From Actinomadura harenae (GTDB lineage Bacteria; Actinomycetota; Actinomycetes; Streptosporangiales; Streptosporangiaceae), in contig NZ_RFFG01000056.1 in NCBI RefSeq assembly GCF_003696215.1, positions 1 through 51,589 of the forward strand: a stretch of 51,589 bases of DNA, given 5' to 3'. This document shows positions 1 through 8,605 of this stretch, piece after piece. Within the stretch, counting starts at the first letter, position 1. Every line of letters begins with the position of its first letter. The notes below the pieces were generated by a model, which was given only the letters and a program-made list of their open reading frames with translations, was not told where the DNA came from and did no database searches. The translations under genes and the position numbers were made by a program.

Positions 1-1184
1 GCCGTGCCCACCGTCGTGCTCGCGCCCGCGAGGACGCGGTCGAGCGCCGCGGTCAGCTCCGGCTGGTCCACCAGGCCCGTGGACGGCGCGGCGGGGACGG
101 CCGCGGGCTCGCCCGGGGCGGGCTTCAGCCGGTCGGCGAGCGGGTTCGGCACCCGGCGGCGCGGCGCGAACAGGCGCCGGAGATCGGTCTGGAACTGCAC
201 GACCGGAATCCACTCCGGGCGCGGGAACCACGGGTCGCCGGGCAGTCCCTGGACGATCGCGACGAACCGCATCGCCATGTCAAGCCAGGCGCGGCAGGCG
301 TCCGCCGCCCCCGACACCAGGGCCGCGACCAGCCACGACCGGGTCTGCTCCTGCCACGCCGCCGCCTTGAACCCGCGCCGCTCGACGGGGAACCGGGCGC
401 GGACCTCGCGGTACCGGTCCTCACCGACCGCGACCGCCAGCTCGGGCGGGACGTGCTCCATGCTGCCCTGGAGCAGCAGGTGGACGAGATGGGTCTCGAC
501 GGACTCCTCGCGGGGCGCGACGGCCATCAGGTGGTCGCGCGCCGCGAGCAGCCCCTCGCACACCCACTCCAGGTAGCCGACCGGGCCGAGCAGCTCCGGG
601 ACGGCCGTCAGGACGCGTTCCGGCGCGTGCGCGTGCCACTGCTCGCGCAGCTCCATCTTCGGCAGGTTGACCTCGCCGGACGGCGGCGCGTCGTACAGCT
701 CGATCAGCGCGCGGCGGCGGTTCTCCAGCGGCTCGATGCCCTCCAGGGCGACCAGGCAGTCGCGGGCCAGCTCGATCGCGAGCTCCCGGTCGGGGGCCTC
801 GACCAGCCAGTCCAGCGGCGGTCGCCACCGGCCGCCCGGCGCGTCGCAGCGGGTCATCCGGGTGCTCAGCGGGGCGGGGTTCGCCAGGTGCCGGTAGAGC
901 AGGCGCTCGGGGAGCTGCGACCAGGACCCGGCCTTGATCGCGCCGCCGCCGGGCAGGAACGCCAGGATCGCGAAGATCTCGGCGGTGACCAGGGACGCGG
1001 GCAGCGTGAGCAGCTTGTGCTCGTCGGTGGTCAGGCCGGCCGCGCGCGGGTCCGCGGCGAGCGCGTCGATCCGGGCGGCGACCTCCTCGAACAGGCCGTC
1101 CGGGACGCGCCACGGGCCGTGCGCGTACACGTCCAGGACCGGCTCGTCGGTGAGCAGCAGTTCCAGGTGCTCCGGCAGCCGCAA
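1..1184 (-). CDS. Conserved hypothetical protein, C-terminus cut by window edge
   Basis: About 394 residues are visible and the frame runs off the left edge. I chose a TTG start because GGGGAG lies six bases upstream (1191-1196); an in-frame TTG a little further upstream has no such site. The protein is helical, acidic and Leu/Ala-rich, with many Trp and Pro, and has no signal peptide or membrane segment. The last visible part is a Pro/Ala-rich linker followed by a QPELTAALDRVL segment. That could lead into a downstream AAA-type ATPase domain, but no Walker motif is in view, so this is only a guess. I do not recognise the family. No co-directional neighbour lies within 490 bases upstream. Confidence 0.7.
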   Translation of the reverse strand, partial: MRLPEHLELLLTDEPVLDVYAHGPWRVPDGLFEEVAARIDALAADPRAAGLTTDEHKLLTLPASLVTAEIFAILAFLPGGGAIKAGSWSQLPERLLYRHLANPAPLSTRMTRCDAPGGRWRPPLDWLVEAPDRELAIELARDCLVALEGIEPLENRRRALIELYDAPPSGEVNLPKMELREQWHAHAPERVLTAVPELLGPVGYLEWVCEGLLAARDHLMAVAPREESVETHLVHLLLQGSMEHVPPELAVAVGEDRYREVRARFPVERRGFKAAAWQEQTRSWLVAALVSGAADACRAWLDMAMRFVAIVQGLPGDPWFPRPEWIPVVQFQTDLRRLFAPRRRVPNPLADRLKPAPGEPAAVPAAPSTGLVDQPELTAALDRVLAGASTTVGT

Positions 1185-1629
1185 CGCATTCTCCCCAGGG
1201 ACGTCCAAAACAGGGGTACAGCCTACGTTTCCGGACGTGTCGCCCGTCCGGGATCCGGGCCTCGCGACCCGGCGCCCGGATCCCGCGTCCCGGTTCCGGG
1301 CGCTTCCACCCGGAACCGGCCGCGTGCTCCGGTCCGCCCGGCGTCTCCCAGGTTCCGCCGGACCTCGCCAGTCTCCGCCTCCCCGCCCGTTCCGTCGAGA
1401 GTGGGATTCTCGGTTGGCGGGTACCGGCCGCCCGGAAACGCCGGACCCGGACGTGCCGACCCGCCCGGAGCTGTCCGGAACCCCCTCTGACCTGCGCGGT
1501 AATCCAGCGTTGATCGACTCGTGTCAGGGTCGGTCCCGTCGGCGCGCCTCCAGGGGGTTGGAAGGCGTGCCGAGCGTTGGCCTGGCCTTTTGACGACCGC
1601 TGCGTTCTGGTCAGGCACTCCCTCAGCGC
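1185..1629. other. Gene-free interval with two strong adjacent hairpins
   Basis: I see no credible gene here. Open frames on both strands are Pro/Arg/Gly-rich and match no family. Two consecutive perfect inverted repeats occur. The first has 12-base arms at 1249-1260 and 1274-1285 (13-base loop). The second has 11-base arms at 1290-1300 and 1309-1319 (8-base loop). The promoter of the minus-strand gene starting at 1184 must lie in this interval, but I could not identify it. Confidence 0.5.
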
Positions 1630-1659
1630 GGATCCCGGACGGTTCGCCGTCCGGGATCC
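1630..1659. terminator. Perfect 13-bp hairpin downstream of the beta-lactamase-like gene
   Basis: Arms at 1630-1642 and 1647-1659 pair perfectly around a TTCG tetraloop. The hairpin lies 20 bases beyond the stop codon of the minus-strand gene ending at 1679. No long U tract follows, which is usual for actinomycete terminators. Confidence 0.75.
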
Positions 1660-1678
1660 CGCCGATTCCGGGGGTCGC

Positions 1679-2614
1679 TCAGACGGTCCGGCGCAGGGCC
1701 TCGACGGCGAGGCGGGCGGCGGTGCCGATCACCGCGTCCGCGCGCGGCGCGACCGCCACGGGCTCGGCCGCGCGGGTGAAGACGGCCACGGCGTAGCGTC
1801 CGCCGTCCGGGTACTCGACGACCCCGATCTCGTTACGCACGGTGAGCAGCGTCCCGGTCTTGCCGCTGACCCGGACGTCGTCGCGCGGGAACCCCGAGGA
1901 CAGCCGGTGCGGCCACACCTGGAGGCCGAGCAGGCGGCGCATCTGCGCGCACTCGGGCGCGGGGGCGGCCTCGTCCCGCCAGATCATCGACAGCAGCCGG
2001 GTGAGCTCGCGCGGCGTCCCGTCGCTGGTCCGGGACGGGTCGAGCGAGCCCAGCCGGTCGAGCATGCCCGGCTCGTCGACGCGCTGCCAGAGCTCGCCCA
2101 GGTCGGCGGCGCCGGAGTCGGCGAGCAGGGCGGCGAACAGGTCCCGGCCGTCGCCGGTCACGTGGACGCGGGTCAGCCCGAGCGCCCCGAGCGCCGCGCC
2201 GATCTCGTCCCGGCCGACGCGCGCGTAGACGGCGTCCGCCGCCGCGTTGTCACTGACCGTGATCATCAGGCAGGCCAGGTCGCGCAGCGACATCGTGACG
2301 TCGTCCAGCATGACCGACAGGCCGGTGCCGCCCTCGGTCCGCTCGGCCGGGCACAGCGTGATCCGCTCGGCCGGGTCCAGGGCCCCGCGCGCGGCCAGCC
2401 GGAAGAACGCGACGAGCAGCGGCACCTTGTAGACCGACGCGAGGACGACCGGCTCGTCCGCGCCGACGCCGAGCTCGCGCCCGGTGTCGACGTCCACCGC
2501 GTGGAGGTGCCCGGCGACGCCCGCGTCGGCGAACGCCCGCTCGATCGCGGCGACGGCCTCCCGCGCGGCCGCGGAGCCGGGCGCGGGCGTGGTCTTGCGC
2601 AGCCGGGCGGTCAT
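1679..2614 (-). CDS. Class A beta-lactamase-like serine hydrolase without signal peptide
   Basis: The protein has 311 aa and is of the beta-lactamase2 type. Visible motifs are S60-V-Y-K (nucleophile and lysine), S121-D-N and K252-T-G, with spacing typical of class A enzymes. Two features are odd. The region where the omega-loop Glu166 should lie (about residue 157) reads GDGRDLF and offers no E-x-x-x-N, so the usual deacylating base seems absent. The N-terminus (MTARLRKTTP) is not a secretion signal, so the product is probably cytosolic. Its ATG overlaps the stop of the upstream LysR gene by four bases (ATGA), implying translational coupling. It may act as a penicilloyl-binding sensor or as another amide/ester hydrolase rather than as a resistance enzyme; that is inference. 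The family call is firm. Confidence 0.85.
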   Translation of the reverse strand: MTARLRKTTPAPGSAAAREAVAAIERAFADAGVAGHLHAVDVDTGRELGVGADEPVVLASVYKVPLLVAFFRLAARGALDPAERITLCPAERTEGGTGLSVMLDDVTMSLRDLACLMITVSDNAAADAVYARVGRDEIGAALGALGLTRVHVTGDGRDLFAALLADSGAADLGELWQRVDEPGMLDRLGSLDPSRTSDGTPRELTRLLSMIWRDEAAPAPECAQMRRLLGLQVWPHRLSSGFPRDDVRVSGKTGTLLTVRNEIGVVEYPDGGRYAVAVFTRAAEPVAVAPRADAVIGTAARLAVEALRRTV

Positions 2615-3609
2615 GCCAGGAACCCGGAGGACGGGCGCAGGACGACCCGCCGCGGCGGGACGGCGTCGAGCGGCCGCATCGCGGCGACCTCGCGCAGGAC
2701 GTCGGTGGTCACGGCCGCGAAGTCTGCCACCGGCCCGGTCGAGGTGTCTCCCGCAGGTCCAGCGGTCCTGTTGCGCCGCCAGGCGCACGAGGTGCGCAGG
2801 GCCAGCGGCGCCCCGGCCAGCGGCCGCCACACCGCCCCGCCGCCCGGGTCGTTCGTGCCGTTCACGTCGGCCGGGCGCGGGACGAGGGCGACGGCCGAAC
2901 CGGACAGGACGAGCCCGAGCGCGAACTGCGGGTGCCGGGCCTCATGGACGGCGGCCGGGACGAAGCCGTTGCGGCGGCAGGACGCCATGAGGTCGTCGTG
3001 GACGCCGGGCGCCTCGTCGCGCGGGAAGAGCACCAGGTCACGGCCCGCGAGCGCGTCCACCGGGGGTTCGGGTGCGGCGGCGAGCGGGTCGTCGGCCGCG
3101 AGCAGGACGCCGAGGGGCTGGGCGAGCATGGGGCCGAGGGAGAGGTCGCGGGTGTCGCACGGATGGCGCAGGACGGCGATGTCGAGCGAGCCGTCCGCGA
3201 GGGCCCCGAGCTGCTCGGACGTGCTCGCCTCGCGCAGCGTGAGCCGCAGGTCGGGACGCCGGTCGCGGAACGCCGACACCAGCGCCGCGACGACGTCCCC
3301 GCCGAGGTCGGACGGCAGCCCCGCGCGGACGAGCCCGACCTCGCCGCTGCGGGCGCGGGCCGCGACCTCGCGGATCCGGTCGACCCGTCCGAGGACGTCG
3401 CGCGCCTCCGGCAGGAGCAGCCGTCCGGCGGCGGTCAGCTCGACCCGCCGGCTCGTCCGGTCGAAGAGTCTCACCCCGAGTTCGCCCTCCAGCCTGCGGA
3501 TGCGCTGGCTCAGCGGCGGCTGGGCCATGCCGAGGCGCTCCGCCGCGCGGCCGAAGTGGAGTTCCTCGGCGACGGCGACGAAGTGGGCGAGATGCCCAAC
3601 GATGTCCAT
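2611..3609 (-). CDS. LysR-family transcriptional regulator
   Basis: The protein has 332 aa. An N-terminal winged helix-turn-helix (about residues 3-60, with AAERLGMAQPPLSQRIRRLE as core) is followed by a periplasmic-binding-protein-like effector domain. I chose ATG 3609, which gives the classic LysR start just before the HTH; a TTG at 3627 in the same frame would add six residues, and neither has a good ribosome-binding site. It is co-transcribed with the beta-lactamase-like gene (4-base overlap) and divergent from a MecA-type PBP gene. An inverted repeat at 3621-3653 beside its start is a likely binding site. By analogy to AmpR it may sense cell-wall fragments or beta-lactams, but nothing in the sequence proves the ligand. 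Confidence 0.9.
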   Translation of the reverse strand: MDIVGHLAHFVAVAEELHFGRAAERLGMAQPPLSQRIRRLEGELGVRLFDRTSRRVELTAAGRLLLPEARDVLGRVDRIREVAARARSGEVGLVRAGLPSDLGGDVVAALVSAFRDRRPDLRLTLREASTSEQLGALADGSLDIAVLRHPCDTRDLSLGPMLAQPLGVLLAADDPLAAAPEPPVDALAGRDLVLFPRDEAPGVHDDLMASCRRNGFVPAAVHEARHPQFALGLVLSGSAVALVPRPADVNGTNDPGGGAVWRPLAGAPLALRTSCAWRRNRTAGPAGDTSTGPVADFAAVTTDVLREVAAMRPLDAVPPRRVVLRPSSGFLA

Positions 3610-3620
3610 GAGCAGGAACG

Positions 3621-3653
3621 ATATCAATTCCCGTCATGCTGCGGAATCGATAT
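3621..3653. promoter_or_regulatory. Inverted repeat, probable LysR operator
   Basis: ATATCAATTCC at 3621-3631 pairs with GGAATCGATAT at 3643-3653 (10 of 11 positions, 11-base spacer). It is in the only gap between the divergent LysR and PBP genes and stands out as AT-rich. Position and shape fit a LysR-type site that could control both promoters. Confidence 0.6.
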
Positions 3654-3730
3654 GACTCTTGGACACAACCCCGTTGACCTGGTGTTCTGTCAGCTCACCG
3701 CACCAGCTCACCGAACCAGAGGGGGATGTC

Positions 3731-5386
3731 ATGACCCGATCCCGGTGGGCGGCCGTAGCCGCCGCCGTGACGGCCGTCGTGCTCGTGGGAGCCGGGGGAT
3801 TCTGGCTGCTGGGGGGAGGCGGCGACGGGCCGGAGGGCACCGCCGGCCGGTTCACCGCGGCGTGGAGCAAGGGGGACTACGCCGCGATGCGCGACCTCAC
3901 CGCGAACGCGCCCGCCGACTTCACCACGCGGCTCGCCAGGCAGCGCGGCGACCTCGGCGCGACCGCGCAGGAGTACACGGTCGCGTCGGTCGGCAAGCCG
4001 AAGGGCGGCGAGGCGGGCGGCGCGTACTCGGCGCGGCTCACGCTCGCCGGAGGCCGCACCTGGAGCTACGACGGGACGCTCGGCTTCACCAAGTCCGGCG
4101 GCACATGGAAGGTGGACTGGGCACCGGGCCTTCTCTACCCGGCGCTCAAGGAGGGCCAGCGGCTCTCCGCCGCCCGCGCCTGGCCGAGCCGCGGGACGAT
4201 CGGCTACGCGGACGGCTCGTCCATGGAGGGTTCGCCGTCGGGGTCCGTTCAGCAGATCGTCGGGCCGGTCGGCCCGGCGGCCGACGAGGTGGCGAAGGGG
4301 CTCGGAGCGCCGTACCGCAAGGGTGACCCGGTCGGTGTGGACGGCCTGAACAAGCAGTACGAGAAGCGTCTCGCGGGGACGCCCGCACTGACCGTCCAGA
4401 TCGTCGACGCGAGCGGGAAGCCGGTCTCGACGATCAAGCGGTTCGGGGGCCAGGACGGGCGGCCGCTGCGCACGACGATCGACGCGAGGACGCAGAAGGC
4501 GGCCGGGCAGGCGCTGTCGAGTGCGGACAAGCCCGCGTCGTTGGTCGCGCTGCGTCCGTCCACGGGGGAGATCCTCGCGATCGCGAACAAGCCGGGCGGC
4601 CTGAACCGGGCGCTCCTCGGCCGCTACCCGCCGGGCTCGACGTTCAAGGTCGTCACGGCCGCCGCGCTCGTCGCGGGCGGGATGGACGCCGGCACCCCCG
4701 TCCCGTGCCCGGCGACGATCAACGTCGGTGGCCGGACGTTCAAGAACTACCAGCACGAGAGCTTCGGGACGGTCCCGCTGCGGGACGCCTTCGCGCACTC
4801 CTGCAACACCACGTTCGCGCAGCTCGCGGTGGAGAGGCTCGGGCGGAAGAGGCTGACGGAGGTCGCGCGGCAGTTCGGGTTCGACGCGCCGATCGTGGGC
4901 GGGCTGCCCGCCGTCCGGGCGGCGTTCCCGGGCGCCAAGGACGACACCGCGTTCGCCGCCGAGGCATTCGGCCAGGGCGAGGTGCTGACCAGCCCGCTGA
5001 ACATGGCGAGCGTCGCGGGCGCGGCGGCGGACGGCACGTGGCGGACGCCCCGGATCGTCCCGGCCGACCTCGCCTCGCAGGCGGCCGACGCCGGCGGGCG
5101 TCGGCCCGAACCGCCGCACCGGCTGGACCCGGCGATCAAGACGGCGCTGCACTCGCTGATGCCCGCCGTCGTCACCGAGGGCACCGCGAACGGCGTGGAC
5201 TTCCCGTCCGGGACGGCGGGCAAGACCGGCACGGCCGAGTTCGGCGGCGGCGACGATCCGCCCACGCACGCCTGGTTCATCGGATACCGGGGCGACCTGG
5301 CGTTCGCCGTGATCGTCGAGGGCGGCGGGACCGGCGCCGAGGCGGCCGCGCCGATCGCCGCGACGTTCCTCAAGGCGGTCTCCTGA
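3731..5386 (+). CDS. Penicillin-binding protein with MecA_N domain (PBP2a-like transpeptidase)
   Basis: The protein has 551 aa. It has a short cytoplasmic N-terminus and one membrane anchor (about residues 7-28), then an NTF2-like MecA_N domain (about 32-140), a linker/dimerisation region and a C-terminal transpeptidase domain. Catalytic motifs are S303-T-F-K, S357-C-N and K498-T-G-T. It should cross-link peptidoglycan on the outer face of the membrane. The start is ATG 3731, preceded by a GAGGGGGA ribosome-binding site. The same architecture underlies low-affinity PBP2a of staphylococci, but many actinomycete housekeeping PBPs share it, so beta-lactam resistance cannot be read from sequence. 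It lies divergent from the LysR/beta-lactamase-like operon with 121 bases between starts. Confidence 0.93.
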   Translation: MTRSRWAAVAAAVTAVVLVGAGGFWLLGGGGDGPEGTAGRFTAAWSKGDYAAMRDLTANAPADFTTRLARQRGDLGATAQEYTVASVGKPKGGEAGGAYSARLTLAGGRTWSYDGTLGFTKSGGTWKVDWAPGLLYPALKEGQRLSAARAWPSRGTIGYADGSSMEGSPSGSVQQIVGPVGPAADEVAKGLGAPYRKGDPVGVDGLNKQYEKRLAGTPALTVQIVDASGKPVSTIKRFGGQDGRPLRTTIDARTQKAAGQALSSADKPASLVALRPSTGEILAIANKPGGLNRALLGRYPPGSTFKVVTAAALVAGGMDAGTPVPCPATINVGGRTFKNYQHESFGTVPLRDAFAHSCNTTFAQLAVERLGRKRLTEVARQFGFDAPIVGGLPAVRAAFPGAKDDTAFAAEAFGQGEVLTSPLNMASVAGAAADGTWRTPRIVPADLASQAADAGGRRPEPPHRLDPAIKTALHSLMPAVVTEGTANGVDFPSGTAGKTGTAEFGGGDDPPTHAWFIGYRGDLAFAVIVEGGGTGAEAAAPIAATFLKAVS

Positions 5387-5540
5387 GACCGGATCGACGG
5401 CGTTGAACGGTTGTTGATCGGGATTCGGCAGTCTGGACCCAGACGGGCCGGGTGCGAATGACGGTCGACCTCGTTTCTTGGCGGGGGCGGGGTCTGGATC
5501 TCCGTCGGCTACGGGCGCGCCCGGCCCGACCCCCCAGTGC

Positions 5541-5593
5541 CGGGTGTCGGCGGGTACGTCCTCCTGGCGTTGCGGACGACCCGCCGGCACCCG
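5541..5593. terminator. 15-bp hairpin between convergent genes
   Basis: Arms at 5541-5555 and 5579-5593 pair over 15 positions with a single G-U pair and a 23-base loop. The hairpin lies between the ends of the plus-strand PBP gene (5386) and the minus-strand AfsR gene (5615) and could terminate both. The rest of 5387-5614 holds a small GTCTGG/CCAGAC hairpin and no gene. Confidence 0.55.
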
Positions 5594-5614
5594 CCACGAC
5601 GGGGCCGGACCAGG

Positions 5615-8476
5615 TCAGGGCGCCAGGCGGGCGCGGACGGCCGCGGCCTCCGGGCGGCCCTGCCCGTCGAGGATCCGCAGCGCCTCGGTCCAGTGCGTCC
5701 GGGCGTCGGCGTCGTCGCCTCGCGCGGCGAGCGACCGGGCGAGCGCGTCCAGCGCCATCGCCCGCCCCCACGCGTCGCCCATCTCGCTCAGGACGGCCAG
5801 CGCGCCCCGCGCGTCGGCCTCCGCGGCCTCGGCGGCCCCGGCGTCGCCGAGATCCAGGCGGGCGTGCGCGACCCGGAACAGCGACAGGCCCTCCCACACG
5901 CGGTAGCCGCCGGAGCGGAAGTGCTCCAGCGCCTCGACCCACAGATCCAGGATCTCGCCGGGGTCCCGGACGTCCCGCAGGACGATCGCCGCCTGGTAGA
6001 GGGCCCACCCGATGCCGAACGCGCCGCCGAGGTCGCGGTGCAGCGCGAGTCCGGCGGTCGCGGCCTCGGCCGCCTCGCGGGGATGTCCGGCGTCGAGCAG
6101 GGCGCGGCCCATCGCGGCCAGCGTGAGGCCCTCGCCGTGCCGGTCGCCGTGCTCGCGGAACGCGGCGAGCGCCTCGCGGCCGAGTTCGAGGGCCTCGTCG
6201 TGGTGTCCTCGCAGGTAGGCGGAGTTCCCGAGGCGTCCGAGGGCGTCGGCGGCGGTCCAGGTGTCGCCGGTCTCACGGGCCCTCTCCAGGGCGGTCCGGC
6301 AGGCGGCCTCCGTGTCGGCGAACCGGGTGGCGTGGTAGTGCAGCCGTCCGAGGAGCAGGTGGGCGCGGCCTTCGGCGCGCCGGTCGCCGTACTCGGCCGC
6401 GCCGTCGATGACCGCCTGCGCGGCCTGCGCGCACGCGCGCGCGTGGAAACCCGAGTTGACCAGCGTGTCGGTGAGCAGCAGCAGGTCGGCGGCGGGGCCG
6501 GGCAGCCCGGTGCGCGCGGCCTGGCCGATCACCGCGAGCAGGCCCGGGGCCTCGGCGAACATCCAGTCCCGCGCGGCGGCCTGGTCCGCGAAGACCGCGC
6601 CGGACGGGCGCGGGCGGGCCCGCCCGTCGCCCGGGTTGATCGCCAGGTGGGCGGCGCGGGTGGTGGTCAGCCAGAAGTCCACGAGGCGGGCGAGCGCGGC
6701 GGCGCGTTCGGGGGCGGGCTCGTCCGCCTCGGCGCGCTGGCGGGCGTACAGGCGGAGCAGGTCGTGGTAGCGGTACTGGCCGGGGACGGCGGAGCGGAGC
6801 AGGCTGACCCGCTCGAGCGCGCCGCACAGCTCGGCGGCCCGGCCGGGCGGGACGGCGAGGACGGCCGCGGCCGCGGGCACCGAGAAGGACGGCCCGTCCG
6901 GGAGGGCGAGCAGCCGGAACGCGCGCCGCAGCTCCGGGGTGAGCTGGTTGTACCCGAGCTGGAACACGGCCTCGACGGCGAGGTCGGCGACGCGCAGCTC
7001 GGAGAGGCGGCGGCGCCGGTCGGCGAGCCGGTCCACCAGGGACCGGACGGTCCAGGACGGCCGGGCGGCGAGGCGCGCGGCGGCGACGCGGACGGCGAGC
7101 GGGAGGTGCCCGCACGCCTCGAGCAGGTCGCGGACGGCGCCCGGTTCGGTGTCGACCCGGTCGGGTCCGGCGATCCGGACGAGCAGCTCGCGGGACTCGT
7201 CCGGGGCGAAGACGTCCAGGTCCACGCCGGGCACGGGCGCGGGAAGGCGGGCCCGGCCGGTGACGATCACGGTGGTCCCGGGGGCGTCCGGGAGCAGCGG
7301 GCGGATCTGGGCGGCGTCGCGCGCGTCGTCCAGCACCATGAGGACGCGCCGTCCGGCGAGGACGCGGCGGAGCAGCGCCGTCCGGTCGCCGAGGTCGTTC
7401 GGGACGGCGTCGGGCGCGACGCCGAGGGCCTTGAGGAACGCGCCGAGGACCAGGTGCGGGTCGGCGGGCCGTTCGTGGGCGCCGTGCAGGTCGGCGAAGA
7501 GCTGGCCGTCCGGGTGGTCGGCGCGCAGGAGGTGCGCGACGCGCAGGGCGAGCGCCGACTTCCCGACGCCCGCGACGCCGGTGACGGCCGCGACGCCGGT
7601 CTCGGCGAGGACGCGGCGCAGCTCGTCGACCTGGGCGGTCCGCCCGGTGAAGTCGGCGACCGCGCCGGGGAGCTGCGCGGGCCGCGCGCTCGTCGCGGGC
7701 GTGGGCGAGGACGCGGCGAGAACCCGCCGGTGGAGGGCGGTCAACGCGGCTCCGGGTTCGATGCCCAGCTCGTCCACCAGGACCCGGCGCGCGTCGAGGT
7801 AGACGTCGAGCGCCTCGGCGGGACGGCCCGACCGGTACAGGGCGAGCATGAGCAGTTCGCGCGGTCGCTCACGCAGCGGATAGGCGCTGATCAGGAGTTT
7901 CAGCTCGTCGACGGCCTCGGCGTGATGCCCGAGCCGGACGTCCAGGTCGAGCCGGGCCACCTGCGCCGCCACCAGCCGCTCGGTCAGTCGCACGCGCTGG
8001 GCTTCGGCGAAGGGCCCGGGGACGCCCGCGAGGACCTCGCCTCGCCACAGTCCGAGCGCTTCGATGAGCAGGTCTCGTGCGCGCGCGCGGGCGCCGTCCG
8101 CGTCCGCCCGCTCGGCCTCGGTGACGAGCCGCGCGAACCGGAGCGTGTCGGTCGCCTCGTACGGGACGCGCAGCGCGTACCCGCTGCCGACCGTCACGAG
8201 CACTTCGGGCGCTCCGCCCGCGATTCGGTCGGGCTCGAAAAGGCGACGCAGCCGGGACGCGTAGGTGCGCAGCGTGCCGAGCGCGCGCGGCGGGGGATCG
8301 CCGTCCCAGACGGCGGAGACGAGCTCCGGCGCGGACACCGGCGCGCCCTCGCGGAGCAGCAGGACGGTGAGCAGGGCGCGCTGCTGGGGCGAGCCGAGAT
8401 CGAGCTCGGTGTCCCCGCGCCAGCCGCGCGGCGGGCCGAGAAGGCCGAACCGCAGGGGCGGGATCCGCGTCTCCAT
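5615..8476 (-). CDS. AfsR-type SARP/NB-ARC/TPR transcriptional regulator
   Basis: The protein has 953 aa. In order it has an OmpR-like DNA-binding domain of SARP type (about 8-95, LRTYASRLRR core), a bacterial transcriptional activation domain (about 100-245), an NB-ARC ATPase (about 275-560; Walker A GVAGVGKS near 300, Walker B VLMVLDD) and C-terminal tetratricopeptide repeats (about 620-950). AfsR homologues activate secondary metabolism or differentiation genes after ATP/phospho-signals. I chose ATG 8476, where the SARP domain begins directly; an upstream in-frame start would add a Pro/Gly/Arg-rich 30-residue leader. It is divergent from a paralogous gene starting at 8606. No biosynthetic gene cluster is visible nearby. 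Confidence 0.92.
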   Translation of the reverse strand: METRIPPLRFGLLGPPRGWRGDTELDLGSPQQRALLTVLLLREGAPVSAPELVSAVWDGDPPPRALGTLRTYASRLRRLFEPDRIAGGAPEVLVTVGSGYALRVPYEATDTLRFARLVTEAERADADGARARARDLLIEALGLWRGEVLAGVPGPFAEAQRVRLTERLVAAQVARLDLDVRLGHHAEAVDELKLLISAYPLRERPRELLMLALYRSGRPAEALDVYLDARRVLVDELGIEPGAALTALHRRVLAASSPTPATSARPAQLPGAVADFTGRTAQVDELRRVLAETGVAAVTGVAGVGKSALALRVAHLLRADHPDGQLFADLHGAHERPADPHLVLGAFLKALGVAPDAVPNDLGDRTALLRRVLAGRRVLMVLDDARDAAQIRPLLPDAPGTTVIVTGRARLPAPVPGVDLDVFAPDESRELLVRIAGPDRVDTEPGAVRDLLEACGHLPLAVRVAAARLAARPSWTVRSLVDRLADRRRRLSELRVADLAVEAVFQLGYNQLTPELRRAFRLLALPDGPSFSVPAAAAVLAVPPGRAAELCGALERVSLLRSAVPGQYRYHDLLRLYARQRAEADEPAPERAAALARLVDFWLTTTRAAHLAINPGDGRARPRPSGAVFADQAAARDWMFAEAPGLLAVIGQAARTGLPGPAADLLLLTDTLVNSGFHARACAQAAQAVIDGAAEYGDRRAEGRAHLLLGRLHYHATRFADTEAACRTALERARETGDTWTAADALGRLGNSAYLRGHHDEALELGREALAAFREHGDRHGEGLTLAAMGRALLDAGHPREAAEAATAGLALHRDLGGAFGIGWALYQAAIVLRDVRDPGEILDLWVEALEHFRSGGYRVWEGLSLFRVAHARLDLGDAGAAEAAEADARGALAVLSEMGDAWGRAMALDALARSLAARGDDADARTHWTEALRILDGQGRPEAAAVRARLAP

Positions 8477-8565
8477 CGGGGAAAGGGTAGATCGCCGCAG
8501 CTCATGACCGAACCCCGCCCGCTCGGAGCGGCCGGGGCCCGGTCCGGGGCGCGGCCCGAGGGACA

Positions 8566-8593
8566 TGGCCTATCGATCACCTGATTTAGGCCA
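8566..8593. promoter_or_regulatory. Inverted repeat between divergent AfsR-type genes
   Basis: TGGCCTA at 8566-8572 and TAGGCCA at 8587-8593 form a perfect 7-base inverted repeat with a 14-base spacer. It is in the 129-base gap, 13 bases before the plus-strand start. It could be a site for one or both SARP domains, although SARPs more often bind direct repeats. Confidence 0.4.
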
Positions 8594-8605
8594 GAATGGG
8601 CGTTT

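Noticed and set aside
1223..1618. Minus-strand open frame in the first gene-free interval
   Set aside because: The product is a Pro/Arg/Gly-rich low-complexity string with no family features. It crosses two perfect hairpins and has no ribosome-binding site.
3658..3730. Longer N-terminus for the penicillin-binding protein
   Set aside because: It would begin at a TTG without a ribosome-binding site and place polar residues before a normal membrane anchor. ATG 3731 has a strong site.
5537..8584. Long plus-strand open frame opposite the AfsR-type gene, and similar long frames opposite most genes
   Set aside because: These are antisense shadows produced by high GC3. Their products are Arg/Gly/Gln/Val-rich and without domains, whereas the opposite strand encodes clear SARP/NB-ARC/TPR domains.
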